Source: Janthinobacterium sp. 344 (GTDB lineage: Bacteria; Pseudomonadota; Gammaproteobacteria; Burkholderiales; Burkholderiaceae_D). From it: DNA of 64,000 bases. The translations under genes were made by a program, and so were the position numbers. Of the stretch, positions 43,261-51,864 are shown piece by piece (position 1 is the first letter of the stretch; the number at the start of each line of letters is the position of its first letter). The stretch is from assembly GCF_900112025.1 (NCBI RefSeq), contig NZ_FOKL01000002.1:62001-126000 (forward strand). The letters run 5' to 3'. The notes beneath the pieces were generated by a model. That model worked only from the letters and a program-made list of their open reading frames with translations, ran no database searches and was not told where the DNA came from.

Positions 43261-44115
43261 ATGAACAAGCTGGCGCTGTATTTTCGCCTGATACGGCTGG
43301 ACAAGCCTATCGGTACCGTATTGCTGCTGTGGCCTACCCTGTGCGCGCTGTGGCTGGCGCAGCAGGGCGTGCCGGACTGGCGGCTGCTGCTCATCTTCAC
43401 CCTCGGCACCTTCCTGATGCGCTCGGCTGGCTGCGCCATCAATGACTACGCCGACCAGGATATCGACAAATTCGTCAAGCGCACGGCCGAGCGCCCCATC
43501 ACCAGCGGGCGCATCAGCGGCAAGGAAGCGCTGGCCGTGGCCGGCGTGCTGACCGTGCTGGCCTTCTGCCTGATCCTGCCCCTGAACACGCTGACCAAGC
43601 AATTGTCCGTGGCCGCCGTCATCATCGCCGCCACCTATCCCTACTTCAAGCGCTTCTTTGCCATTCCGCAGGCCTACCTGGGCATCGCCTTCGGCTTCGG
43701 CATTCCCATGGGCTTTGCCGCCATCACGGGGGCCGTGCCCGTCGTCGCGTGGCTGTTGTTGCTGGGCAATGTCTTCTGGGCCGTGGCCTACGACACGGAA
43801 TATGCGATGGTCGACCGCGACGACGACTTGAAGATCGGCATCAAGACCTCGGCCATCACCTTTGGCCGCTACGACGTGGCCATCATCATGCTGTGCTATG
43901 CCGTCTTCCTGCTGTTGTGGCTGGTCTGTGGCTGGCATCTGGGCTTGCGCAGCTGGTTCGTGGCGGGCCTGGCGGTGGCCGCCGGATGTGCCGTTTATCA
44001 CTACACCTTGATCCGCACACGCGAGCGTATGCCGTGTTTTGCGGCATTCCGGCATAATAACTGGCTAGGAGCAGCGGTATTTGCGGGGGTGGTGCTGGAC
44101 TTCGCTTTCCGCTAG
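43261..44115 (+). CDS. ubiA: 4-hydroxybenzoate polyprenyltransferase
   Basis: 284 residues, eight to nine helices, UbiA family. First Asp-rich motif [19 protein letters not shown] near residue 60; second [16 protein letters not shown] near 180. Attaches the polyprenyl tail in ubiquinone synthesis. No ubiC is adjacent. Follows oxyR by 76 bases. Confidence 0.95.
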   Translation: MNKLALYFRLIRLDKPIGTVLLLWPTLCALWLAQQGVPDWRLLLIFTLGTFLMRSAGCAINDYADQDIDKFVKRTAERPITSGRISGKEALAVAGVLTVLAFCLILPLNTLTKQLSVAAVIIAATYPYFKRFFAIPQAYLGIAFGFGIPMGFAAITGAVPVVAWLLLLGNVFWAVAYDTEYAMVDRDDDLKIGIKTSAITFGRYDVAIIMLCYAVFLLLWLVCGWHLGLRSWFVAGLAVAAGCAVYHYTLIRTRERMPCFAAFRHNNWLGAAVFAGVVLDFAFR

Positions 44116-44122
44116 CCAATCC

Positions 44123-44159
44123 GTCTTGCGCTACGGCAGCCTTTGAGGCGGCGCAAGAC
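44123..44159 (+). other. Stem-loop after ubiA
   Basis: Perfect nine-base arms GTCTTGCGC / GCGCAAGAC with a 19-base loop that can itself fold. No T run follows, so its role as terminator is uncertain. Confidence 0.45.
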
Positions 44160-44222
44160 AGCCAGGCCGCTGCTGCCTACACTGGTATTTCACTGTGCAG
44201 TTTCACTTCGATGAGGTAATAC

Positions 44223-44579
44223 ATGAGCTCGACACATACCGGCAAATCCAGCAGCGACAACATCCTCGCCGACGCCGACAAGGCACGCGACAAACTGGTT
44301 GGCGACCTGAAAAACGTCATCAATGAAGCCGAAGGCTGGCTCGATGGCGCCAAGGACCAGACGGGCGACAATATCAAAGCCGTCAAGGAGCGGTTCATCG
44401 CCACCGTGGAAACGGCCAAGAAAGACTTGATCAAGCTGGAAGAGGACTTGCTCGACCGCACCAAAAAGGCGGCCAAGGCCACCGACGAATACGTGCAGGA
44501 CAATCCATGGAAAGCCGTGGGCGCCGGCGCCGTCGTCGGCGTGCTGTTCGGCCTGCTGCTGTCGTCGTCACGCCGTTAA
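44223..44579 (+). CDS. DUF883 (ElaB/YqjD-like) membrane-anchored protein
   Basis: 118 residues. A long amphipathic, charged helical region (about 15-90), then one C-terminal membrane helix (AVGAGAVVGVLFGLLLSSSRR). ElaB/YqjD proteins tether ribosomes to the inner membrane in stationary phase in E. coli. First of a trio with the YqjE- and YqjK-like genes. Confidence 0.88.
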   Translation: MSSTHTGKSSSDNILADADKARDKLVGDLKNVINEAEGWLDGAKDQTGDNIKAVKERFIATVETAKKDLIKLEEDLLDRTKKAAKATDEYVQDNPWKAVGAGAVVGVLFGLLLSSSRR

Positions 44580-44658
44580 GCATGCGCTACGGGCACGGCG
44601 GCACAGTCCGCCGGGCTTGACCGACGGCCTGGCCGTCCCCTGACGCGAAAGGCAACAT

Positions 44659-45045
44659 ATGGCTATCGTGCATCATGTCGCCCAGGTCGCAGCGACCCTC
44701 GCCGCCATCGTCCAGACCCGTCTGGCCCTGGCGGCCGTGGAAATGGAAGAAGAGTCGCTGCGCTTCCTGTCTTATCTGGCGCTGGCCATGCTGGCCCTGC
44801 TATGCCTGTTCGTCGGCCTGGTGCTGATCGTGTTTCTCGTCATCGTGCTGTTCTGGGATACGCACCGCATCGCCGCCATCGCCATCACGGCCGCCGTCTT
44901 CATCCTCGCCGCGCTGGGCACCCTGCTGGGCGTGCGCGCCAGTTTCCGCAGCAAGCCGAAATTGCTGTCATTTACCATGAGCGAACTGAACAAAGACCTG
45001 GACGAGCTGCAGCATCTGGCGCGCCGGGGATCGGAGCAGCCATGA
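44659..45045 (+). CDS. YqjE-like (phage holin superfamily 3-6) membrane protein
   Basis: 128 residues with two adjacent membrane helices (about 38-62 and 72-95) between charged ends. Belongs to the family labelled phage holin 3_6/YqjE by databases; in this context it is the chromosomal partner of the DUF883 gene, not a phage lysis gene. Overlaps the next gene by four bases (ATGA). Confidence 0.85.
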   Translation: MAIVHHVAQVAATLAAIVQTRLALAAVEMEEESLRFLSYLALAMLALLCLFVGLVLIVFLVIVLFWDTHRIAAIAITAAVFILAALGTLLGVRASFRSKPKLLSFTMSELNKDLDELQHLARRGSEQP

Positions 45046-45389
45046 CCACGCATCCCACCAAACTGTCCAATGTCCACACGGCCACCAGCCTGGCACAGCG
45101 GCGCGATGCGCTGCTGGCCGAATGCGCGCTGCAGCGCCTGGCCCTGGGCGTGCAGACGCGCCAGCTGCTGGAGCCGCTGACGGGCGGCAACTTGCGCCAC
45201 ACCCTGGCCACGCGCTTTAAAGTGCCCCTGATGATAGGCGGCGCCGTGCTGGGCCTGCTGCTGGTGCGCCCGCGCCGCTTCCTGCCCCTGCTGCGGGCCA
45301 GCGGCATGCTGCTCAAGCACGCCACCACCGCCATGCCCGTCGTGCTGGCGCTGGCGCAGCGTTTCAGCAAGAAAGACGCGGCGCCGTAA
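45042..45389 (+). CDS. YqjK-like small protein
   Basis: 115 residues. An N-terminal charged helical half (RRDALLAECALQRLALGVQTRQLLEPL) and one hydrophobic segment (VPLMIGGAVLGLLLV) followed by a basic region. Position and size match YqjK of the yqjD-yqjE-yqjK cluster; sequence resemblance is slight. Start fixed by ATGA overlap. Confidence 0.7.
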   Translation: MTTHPTKLSNVHTATSLAQRRDALLAECALQRLALGVQTRQLLEPLTGGNLRHTLATRFKVPLMIGGAVLGLLLVRPRRFLPLLRASGMLLKHATTAMPVVLALAQRFSKKDAAP

Positions 45390-45479
45390 AATATTTTTTG
45401 CCAAGCTGCATCCAAATCGCAGGCTCGTGGGTAGTACTGGCATCAACCATCCGGTTGAGCCAACGACCAGGAGCCTGCC

Positions 45480-46037
45480 ATGATCTCATTTACCGCCCCA
45501 CGCCATACCGCCCCTTCCCTCACCGTGCTGTGCGCCGCCCTGCTGCTGGCCGCCTGCGCCCCCATGAGCGCGCGGTACTCGCAGGAACAATTGCCAGCCG
45601 CCGTACAGGTGCCCGGCGGCCACCAGGTGGCCATGCAGACCGTGGGCGTGGGCAAGATCGCCTATGAGTGCAAGGCGAAAAAAGATAACACGGGCCATGA
45701 ATGGGTCTTCGTGGGACCGGACGCGGCCCTGAATGACCGCGGCGGCATGCAGGTCGGCACCTATGTCGGACCACCCGCCACCTGGGCCAGCCTCGACGGC
45801 TCCAAAGTGACGGCGACGCAAGTGGCCGTGGCGCCGGCCGGCGCGGGCAATATCCCGTATCAGCTGGTAAAAGCCAACCCGGCCACGGGCAGCGGCGCCA
45901 TGCAGGGCGTCAGCTATATCCAGCGCGTGGCCACCCGCGGCGGCGTGGCGCCCGGCAGCCCCTGCGGCATGGACAGCATCGGCGCCAAACAATGGGTGCC
46001 CTACCAGGCCGATTACATCTTCTGGAAAAACGCATAA
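45480..46037 (+). CDS. DUF3455 lipoprotein
   Basis: 185 residues. Lipobox LLAAC (Cys26), then a secreted beta-rich domain. The segments VPGGHQVAMQTVGVGKIAYECKAK, GPPATWASLDGSKV, and VSYIQRVATRGGVAP followed by YQADYIFWK are typical of DUF3455. Function unknown. It lies directly before the ECF sigma gene and may be regulated with it. Confidence 0.85.
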   Translation: MISFTAPRHTAPSLTVLCAALLLAACAPMSARYSQEQLPAAVQVPGGHQVAMQTVGVGKIAYECKAKKDNTGHEWVFVGPDAALNDRGGMQVGTYVGPPATWASLDGSKVTATQVAVAPAGAGNIPYQLVKANPATGSGAMQGVSYIQRVATRGGVAPGSPCGMDSIGAKQWVPYQADYIFWKNA

Positions 46038-46054
46038 ATACGCGGCCATGACGG

Positions 46055-46081
46055 TTGGCAAGCGGGTTTCTGGCCTATACT
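46055..46081 (+). promoter_or_regulatory. Weak sigma70-like promoter before the ECF sigma gene
   Basis: TTGGCA (46055-46060) and TATACT (46076-46081), each 5 of 6, with a short 15-base spacer. Placed 63 bases before the TTG start. Spacing is below optimum. Confidence 0.35.
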
Positions 46082-46143
46082 CGGCAGTGCAAACTTGCTA
46101 ACCGATAACTCCTGATAACCGCGTCCTGACGATTGCGCCGACC

Positions 46144-46701
46144 TTGCCCAGCCAAGCCGCCCCCTACGATTACGATGCCGCCCTGCGCGCCTGCGCCAGG
46201 GGCGAGCAGCAGGCATTGCATGGCCTGTACCAGCAGGAAAGCCGTTATCTGCTGGGCGTGGCCCTGCGCATCGTGCGCCAGCGGGCTCTGGCCGAAGACG
46301 TGCTGCACGACGCCTTCCTCAGCATCTGGCGCCGCGCCGGCAGCTTCGACGCCACGCGCGGCAGCGGCAAGGGCTGGATCTATGTGGTGGTGCGGCACCA
46401 GGCGCTGAACGTGGCACGTGCCCGCGCCCATGAACTGTCAGCCGATGAGGATACCGTGGAAACCCTGCTGCACCAACGCCAAGCCCACGATGCCGCCGAT
46501 GCCTATGCCGAGCAGGCCGACATGGGCAGGCTGTACGATTGCCTGGGCCACCTGGACGACGCCAAGCGCAACTCCATCCTGTACGCCTATGTCGACGGCT
46601 GTTCCCACAGCGAAATCGCGCAGCGCCTGCAAGCACCGCTGGGCACGGTGAAAGCCTGGGTCAAGCGGGGCCTGGCCGCCTTGCGGGAGTGCATGGGATG
46701 A
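46144..46701 (+). CDS. ECF-type RNA polymerase sigma factor
   Basis: 185 residues, sigma70 regions 2 and 4 only. Region 2 has LAEDVLHDAFLSIWRRAGSFD; region 4 ends CSHSEIAQRLQAPLGTVKAWVKRGLAALRE. The start must be TTG at 46144, as no ATG or GTG fits at this end. Overlaps the anti-sigma gene by four bases, the usual coupled layout of the RskA/SigK type. Confidence 0.92.
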   Translation: MPSQAAPYDYDAALRACARGEQQALHGLYQQESRYLLGVALRIVRQRALAEDVLHDAFLSIWRRAGSFDATRGSGKGWIYVVVRHQALNVARARAHELSADEDTVETLLHQRQAHDAADAYAEQADMGRLYDCLGHLDDAKRNSILYAYVDGCSHSEIAQRLQAPLGTVKAWVKRGLAALRECMG

Positions 46702-47414
46702 TGGATAACGACGAGGAACGGCAGCGGCTGGCCAGCGAATACGTGCTGGGCACCCTGGAGCGGGCCGAGCGGGCCGACGTGGAACAGCGTTTGCCGCTGG
46801 ACGCCGCCTTGCGCGACGCCGTGGCCGCCTGGGAACAGCGGCTGCTGCCCTTGACGGCCCTGGCGCCGCCCGAGCAGCCGTCCAGCCAGCTGTGGCCGCG
46901 CATCAGCGCCAGCCTGTTCACGCCGACAACCGTGCAACAGGCGGGCGGCTGGCGGGCGTGGTGGAACAGCCTGGCCTTCTGGCGCATACTGGCCGGCGGC
47001 GGCTTGGCGGCCACGGCCGCGCTGGCCGTGCTGGTGACGGTGCAGCTGCAGGCGCCAGCCGGGCCCGGCTACCTGGTGGTGCTGGTGGCGCCGCAGGACA
47101 AGTCGCCGGGCTGGATCGTGCAGGCGGGCAGCCGCGGCGGCAAGGGCCGCGACCTGAACCTGATCCCGCTGGGACCGACCACCGTGCCGCGGCAGAAAGC
47201 CCTGCAATTCTGGACCAAGGGCAAGGACTGGGGCGCGCCCGTCTCGCTGGGCCTGGTGCAGCCGGGGCAGAGCCTCAAATTAACGTTGGACAAGCTGCCG
47301 CCGCTGCAACCCGATCAATTGTTCGAGATCACGCTGGAGCCGGACACAGGCTCGCCCACGGGCCGGCCGACGGGGCCGATCCTGTACATCGGCCGCGCCG
47401 TGAAAGTGATGTAG
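46698..47414 (+). CDS. RskA-type anti-sigma factor
   Basis: 238 residues. A cytoplasmic N-terminal sigma-binding helical region (RLASEYVLGTLERAERADVEQRL), one membrane helix near 90-112 (ILAGGGLAATAALAVLVTVQL), and a C-terminal periplasmic RskA-like domain ending ITLEPDTGSPTGRPTGPILYIG. No Cys-based zinc motif is seen, so it is not a ZAS-type sensor. Start ATG 46698, with a second ATG directly after. Confidence 0.9.
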   Translation: MMDNDEERQRLASEYVLGTLERAERADVEQRLPLDAALRDAVAAWEQRLLPLTALAPPEQPSSQLWPRISASLFTPTTVQQAGGWRAWWNSLAFWRILAGGGLAATAALAVLVTVQLQAPAGPGYLVVLVAPQDKSPGWIVQAGSRGGKGRDLNLIPLGPTTVPRQKALQFWTKGKDWGAPVSLGLVQPGQSLKLTLDKLPPLQPDQLFEITLEPDTGSPTGRPTGPILYIGRAVKVM

Positions 47415-47420
47415 CGCGGA

Positions 47421-48251
47421 TTACTTGCCCAGTTCGTCACCCATCTCGCGCCCGCGCTGCGCCGCCGCCTTGATGCCCTTGACGATGGCCGCCTTCACGC
47501 CGCTCTCTTCCATGCTGGTCAAGGCCGCATAGGTCGTGCCGCCCTTCGACGTGACGCGCTCGCGCAGCAGGGACACGGGCTCGCTGGAGTTCGCCGCCAG
47601 CTGCGCCGCGCCCGTAAACGTGGCGATGGCCAGCTGCGTGCCCTGCTCGGGCGTCAAGCCCAGCTCGGCCGCCGCCTGCTGCATCGCTTCGATAAAGTAA
47701 AACACGTAGGCGGGGCCGCTGCCCGAGACGGCCGTCACGGGGTCGATCTTCGCTTCGTCGTCGAGCCAGACGGTGTGGCCGACGGCGCGCAGGATGGCGT
47801 CGGCCGTTTTCTTTTGCTCGTCGCTCACGCCGCTGCTGGCCACCATGCCCGTGATGCCCATGCCGATCAGGGCCGGCGTGTTCGGCATGCAGCGCACGAT
47901 GGCAGGGTAATCGCCGAGCCAGCGCGACAGGTCGGCCGCGCGGATGCCGGCCGCGATTGACAGGATCAAGGGCGCCCGCTCGCTGTCGAGGAAGGGCAGC
48001 AATTGTGCCGCCACCTCGCGCATGCTTTGCGGTTTCACGGCCAGCACGATCACGTCCACGCCGCGCAGCGCGTCGCTGGCCGCGCTTGCCGTGGTGACGC
48101 CGAACTGCGCCTGCAGTTTTTCCAGCGCGGGCGCATGCGGGTCGATCACATGGATATTGCCGCCCAGGGTCAGCTTGCCTGCCAGGCCGGCGATCAGGGC
48201 CGCCGCCATGTTGCCGCCGCCCACGAAGGCGATGTTCAATTCTGTCGTCAT
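47421..48251 (-). CDS. proC: Pyrroline-5-carboxylate reductase
   Basis: 276 residues. N-terminal Rossmann fold with FVGGGNMAAALI, and the C-terminal family block GSGPAYVFYFIEAMQQAA...TSKGGTTYAAL. Last step of proline synthesis, NAD(P)H dependent. The ATG at 48251 is preferred to a TTG 18 bases upstream. Follows yggS by 18 bases. Confidence 0.96.
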   Translation of the reverse strand: MTTELNIAFVGGGNMAAALIAGLAGKLTLGGNIHVIDPHAPALEKLQAQFGVTTASAASDALRGVDVIVLAVKPQSMREVAAQLLPFLDSERAPLILSIAAGIRAADLSRWLGDYPAIVRCMPNTPALIGMGITGMVASSGVSDEQKKTADAILRAVGHTVWLDDEAKIDPVTAVSGSGPAYVFYFIEAMQQAAAELGLTPEQGTQLAIATFTGAAQLAANSSEPVSLLRERVTSKGGTTYAALTSMEESGVKAAIVKGIKAAAQRGREMGDELGK

Positions 48252-48269
48252 GGTGATTCTTTCTATCAA

Positions 48270-48980
48270 TCAGTTGGAGTAATCGCGGGCACCGAAGATG
48301 GCGCTGCCCACGCGCACGATGGTGGCGCCTTCCAGCACGGCGGCGCGCAAGTCGGCCGACATGCCCATCGATAAAGTGTCGAGCGCCAGCCCGTCGGCGT
48401 TCAGCTGTTCATACAGCGCGCGCAATTGCGCAAATGCAGCACGCTGGCGTAGCAGTTCCGTTTCCGGTTCGGGAATCGCCATCAGGCCGCGCAGGCGCAG
48501 GCGCGGCAGCTGCGCCACGGCGCGCGCCAGTGCCGGCAGCTCGGCAGGCGTCACGCCGCTCTTGCTGGCCTCGCCGCTGATATTGACCTGCAGGCAGATA
48601 TTCAAGTCCGGCAAGCCGGCGGGGCGCTGTTCGGACAGGCGCGCGGCGATCTTCTCGCGCTCGACCGTATGCACCCAGTCGAAGTGCTCGGCGATGGGCC
48701 GCGTCTTGTTGCTCTGGATGGGGCCGATGAAATGCCAGGCCAGCGCGCCTTGCGGTAGCGCAAGCTGGACGGCGGCGATCTTGTCGAGCGCTTCCTGCAG
48801 ATAATTTTCGCCAAACGCCGTCTGGCCCGCGCGCGCCGCCGCCAGCACGGCCTCCGCGCCGAAGGTTTTCGAGACGGCCAGCAGGGTCACGTCGGCGGGC
48901 GGGCGCCGCGCCTCCAGCGCCGCTTGCGCGATTGCCTCGCGCACGGCTTGCAAGTTCAGTTCGATTGTGGACATAATCAT
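48270..48980 (-). CDS. YggS-family pyridoxal-phosphate homeostasis protein
   Basis: 236 residues, alanine racemase-like barrel that binds PLP without a known reaction. AVSKTF holds the PLP lysine; GENYLQEA, WHFIGPIQSNK and LSMGMSADLRAAV are family motifs. Two ATGs (48980 and 48974) are possible and ribosome sites do not decide. Cotranscribed with proC and divergent from pilT, a common order in proteobacteria. Confidence 0.94.
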   Translation of the reverse strand: MIMSTIELNLQAVREAIAQAALEARRPPADVTLLAVSKTFGAEAVLAAARAGQTAFGENYLQEALDKIAAVQLALPQGALAWHFIGPIQSNKTRPIAEHFDWVHTVEREKIAARLSEQRPAGLPDLNICLQVNISGEASKSGVTPAELPALARAVAQLPRLRLRGLMAIPEPETELLRQRAAFAQLRALYEQLNADGLALDTLSMGMSADLRAAVLEGATIVRVGSAIFGARDYSN

Positions 48981-49044
48981 TTTCTAGTGGATACGGGGCA
49001 CGGCCGCTTCAGGCAGCCCATCAATGCAGGCACAGGGATTATAA

Positions 49045-50088
49045 ATGGACATCTCCGAACTACTCGCTTTCTCCGTCAGCAACAAGGCTTCCGACTTGCA
49101 CCTGTCTTCCGGCCTGCCGCCGATGATACGCGTGCATGGCGACGTGCGCCGCCTGAACGTGGCGCCGCTCGAGCACAAGGAAGTGCACGGCATGATCTAC
49201 GACATCATGAACGACAGCCAGCGCAAGGCGTATGAGGAAGCGCTGGAATGTGATTTTTCGTTCGAGATTCCCGGCCTGGCCCGCTTCCGCGTGAATGCCT
49301 ACAACCAGGAACGCGGCGCCTCGGCCGTGCTGCGCACGATTCCCTCCAAGGTGCTGACCTTGGAAGACTTGAACGCCCCGCGCATCTTCGGCGAACTGGC
49401 CATGCGCCCGCGCGGCCTCGTGCTGGTGACGGGACCCACGGGTTCCGGCAAGTCGACCACCCTGGCGGCCATGGTGAACCACGTCAACGAGCGCCTGAAC
49501 CACCATATATTGACCATCGAAGACCCGATCGAATTCGTGCATGAACCAAAGAAATGCCTGATCAACCAGCGCGAGGTGGGTTCGCACACGCATTCGTTCA
49601 GCAACGCGCTGCGCTCGGCCCTGCGCGAAGACCCGGACGTCATTCTGGTGGGCGAGTTGCGCGACCTGGAAACCATCCGCCTGGCGCTGACGGCGGCCGA
49701 GACGGGCCACCTGGTCTTCGGCACCCTGCACACCTCGTCGGCGGCGAAATCGATCGACCGCATCATCGATGTCTTTCCCGCCGAGGAAAAGGAAATGGTG
49801 CGCGCCATGCTGTCCGAATCCTTGCAAGCCGTCATTTCGCAAAACCTGCTGAAAACCAAGGACGGCAGCGGCCGCGTGGCCGCGCATGAAATCATGCTGG
49901 CCACGCCGGCCGTGCGCAACCTGATCCGCGAAGCGAAAGTGGCGCAGATGTATTCGGCCATCCAGACGGGCGCCAACGTGGGCATGCAGACCCTGGACCA
50001 GTGCCTGTCCGACCTGATGCGGCGCGGCACGATCTCGGCGGAAACGGCCCGCTCGGCCGCCAAGTCGCCTGAAAATTTCCCTGGATAA
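49045..50088 (+). CDS. pilT: Type IV pilus retraction ATPase PilT
   Basis: 347 residues, secretion ATPase superfamily. Begins MDISELLAFSVSNKASDLHL. Walker A GPTGSGKSTT near 131, Asp box ILTIEDPIEF, Walker B region VILVGELRDLET, His box ETGHLVFGTLHT. The AIRNLI-type C-terminal motif is AVRNLIRE. Powers pilus retraction, twitching and DNA uptake. pilU follows 3 bases on. Confidence 0.97.
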   Translation: MDISELLAFSVSNKASDLHLSSGLPPMIRVHGDVRRLNVAPLEHKEVHGMIYDIMNDSQRKAYEEALECDFSFEIPGLARFRVNAYNQERGASAVLRTIPSKVLTLEDLNAPRIFGELAMRPRGLVLVTGPTGSGKSTTLAAMVNHVNERLNHHILTIEDPIEFVHEPKKCLINQREVGSHTHSFSNALRSALREDPDVILVGELRDLETIRLALTAAETGHLVFGTLHTSSAAKSIDRIIDVFPAEEKEMVRAMLSESLQAVISQNLLKTKDGSGRVAAHEIMLATPAVRNLIREAKVAQMYSAIQTGANVGMQTLDQCLSDLMRRGTISAETARSAAKSPENFPG

Positions 50089-50091
50089 ACC

Positions 50092-51231
50092 ATGCAAACG
50101 ACGCACGAACACTACGACGCCATGCACGCGCTGCTGGCGCAGATGCGCGACCGGGGCGGCTCCGACCTGTTCATCACGGCCGGCTTTCCGCCCGCCATCA
50201 AGTTGGACGGCAAGCTGACGCCGCTGGCGGGCGGCCCGCTGGCCGCGCAGCAATCGGCCGGCTACGTGCGCGCCGTCATGAACGGGCGCCAGGCGGCCGA
50301 GTTCGAGGCCAGCCACGAAGCCAATTTCGCCATCAGTCCGGACGGCCTGGGACGCTTTCGCGTCTCCGCCTTCGTGCAGATGGGCCAGGCAGGCATGGTC
50401 TTGCGCACCATCAATACCAGCATCCCCACCCTGGATGGGTTGGGCTTGCCTGCCATCCTGCAGGACGTGGTGATGAGCAAGCGGGGTCTCGTCATCATGG
50501 TGGGCGCCACGGGCTGCGGCAAGTCGACCACCCTGGCCGCCATGGTGGGCCACCGCAACGCGCACAGCCATGGCCACATCATCACCATCGAAGACCCCGT
50601 GGAATTCATCCATCCGCACGGCAATTGCATCGTCACCCAGCGCGAAGTGGGCGTCGATACGGACGACTGGAGCACGGCCCTGAAAAACACCCTGCGCCAG
50701 GCGCCGGACGTGATCCAGATCGGCGAGATCCGCGACCGCGACACCATGGACCACGCCATCGCGTTTGCCGAGACAGGCCATCTGTGCCTGGCCACCTTGC
50801 ACGCGAACAACGCCAACCAGGCGCTGGACCGCATCATCAATTTCTTCCCCGAGGAGCGGCGCCAGCAACTGCTGATGGACCTGTCGCTCAATTTGAAGGG
50901 CATGATTTCGCAGCGGCTGATCCCCAACAAGGAAGGAGGCGGACGCAAGGCGGCGCTGGAAATCCTGCTCAACTCGCCGCTGATGAGCGATTTGATCTTC
51001 AAGGGCCAGGTGCACGAGATCAAGGAATTGATGAAAAAATCGCGCGAACTGGGCATGCAGACTTTCGACCAGGCCCTGTTCGACCTGCACGAGGCGGGTG
51101 CCATCAGCTATGAAGACGCCTTGCGCAATGCGGACTCCGTCAACGACCTGCGCCTGAGTATCAAGCTCAATGGCAAGACGGCGCCGGAGGCGGCAGCGCC
51201 TGCGGGCGCCGTCAAGCTGGGGCTGCTCTGA
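50092..51231 (+). CDS. pilU: PilT paralogue PilU
   Basis: 379 residues. Walker A GATGCGKSTT, Asp box IITIEDPVEFIHPH, Walker B VIQIGEIRDRDT and His box ETGHLCLATLHANNA are intact. It differs from PilT in carrying a longer tail and QRLIPNKEGGGRKAALEILLNSPLMSDLI, typical of PilU, which assists PilT retraction under load. Ends one base before the glutathione peroxidase start. Confidence 0.95.
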   Translation: MQTTHEHYDAMHALLAQMRDRGGSDLFITAGFPPAIKLDGKLTPLAGGPLAAQQSAGYVRAVMNGRQAAEFEASHEANFAISPDGLGRFRVSAFVQMGQAGMVLRTINTSIPTLDGLGLPAILQDVVMSKRGLVIMVGATGCGKSTTLAAMVGHRNAHSHGHIITIEDPVEFIHPHGNCIVTQREVGVDTDDWSTALKNTLRQAPDVIQIGEIRDRDTMDHAIAFAETGHLCLATLHANNANQALDRIINFFPEERRQQLLMDLSLNLKGMISQRLIPNKEGGGRKAALEILLNSPLMSDLIFKGQVHEIKELMKKSRELGMQTFDQALFDLHEAGAISYEDALRNADSVNDLRLSIKLNGKTAPEAAAPAGAVKLGLL

Positions 51232-51232
51232 C

Positions 51233-51727
51233 ATGGCCGGCATCCACGACTTGCAGGTCACGGCGCTCGATGGCACGCCCGTCGACCTGGCGCGCTACCG
51301 GGGCAAGGTGCTATTGATCGTCAACACGGCCAGCGCCTGCGGCTTCACGCCGCAATACGCGGGGCTCGAAACGCTGTACCGCCAGTTCCAGGATCAGGGC
51401 CTGGTGGTGCTGGGATTTCCCTGCAATCAGTTTCGCCAGCAGGAGCCCGGATCGAATGGGGAAATCAAAGCCTTTTGCGAAAAGAACTTTGGCGTGACGT
51501 TTCCCCTGTTTGCCAAAATCGACGTGAATGGCCGCCATGCCCATCCTTTATTTGCCCGATTAAAACAGGCGGCGCCCGGTATTCTGGGCACGCAAGCCAT
51601 TAAATGGAATTTCACGAAATTCCTGGTGCGCAAGGATGGCAGCGTCTATCGCCGCTATGCGACGGCCAGCAAACCGGCCGCCCTCGTCGCCGACATCGTC
51701 AAATTACTACAGGAATCAGCGGAATAG
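51233..51727 (+). CDS. Glutathione peroxidase (thioredoxin-dependent type)
   Basis: 164 residues. NTASACGFTPQY has the peroxidatic Cys36 (not selenocysteine), FPCNQF the Gln and a second Cys, and WNFTKF the Trp of the catalytic tetrad. Bacterial and plant Cys forms of this type mostly use thioredoxin. Start ATG 51233 is one base after pilU stop, so it is probably read from the pil unit. Confidence 0.92.
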   Translation: MAGIHDLQVTALDGTPVDLARYRGKVLLIVNTASACGFTPQYAGLETLYRQFQDQGLVVLGFPCNQFRQQEPGSNGEIKAFCEKNFGVTFPLFAKIDVNGRHAHPLFARLKQAAPGILGTQAIKWNFTKFLVRKDGSVYRRYATASKPAALVADIVKLLQESAE

Positions 51728-51864
51728 ACATTGATTTATGATAACAAATCGTAAAATCAAACAATCTGCATTTATTTCATGCCTGATATCAATATTGTGT
51801 TTCCAATAGCAAATTTCGGTGATAATGTTTGCACAATTATTCGCAGATATCGATCATAAAAACG

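Noticed and set aside
44659..45389. Phage lysis (holin) genes
   Set aside because: The holin label comes from the family name only; the neighbours are the chromosomal YqjD/YqjK-like genes and no other phage gene is near.
51731..51744. A second FNR-like site (TTGATTTATGATAA) before the GGDEF-EAL gene
   Set aside because: Only the left half matches; the right half agrees at two of five positions in an AT-rich stretch.
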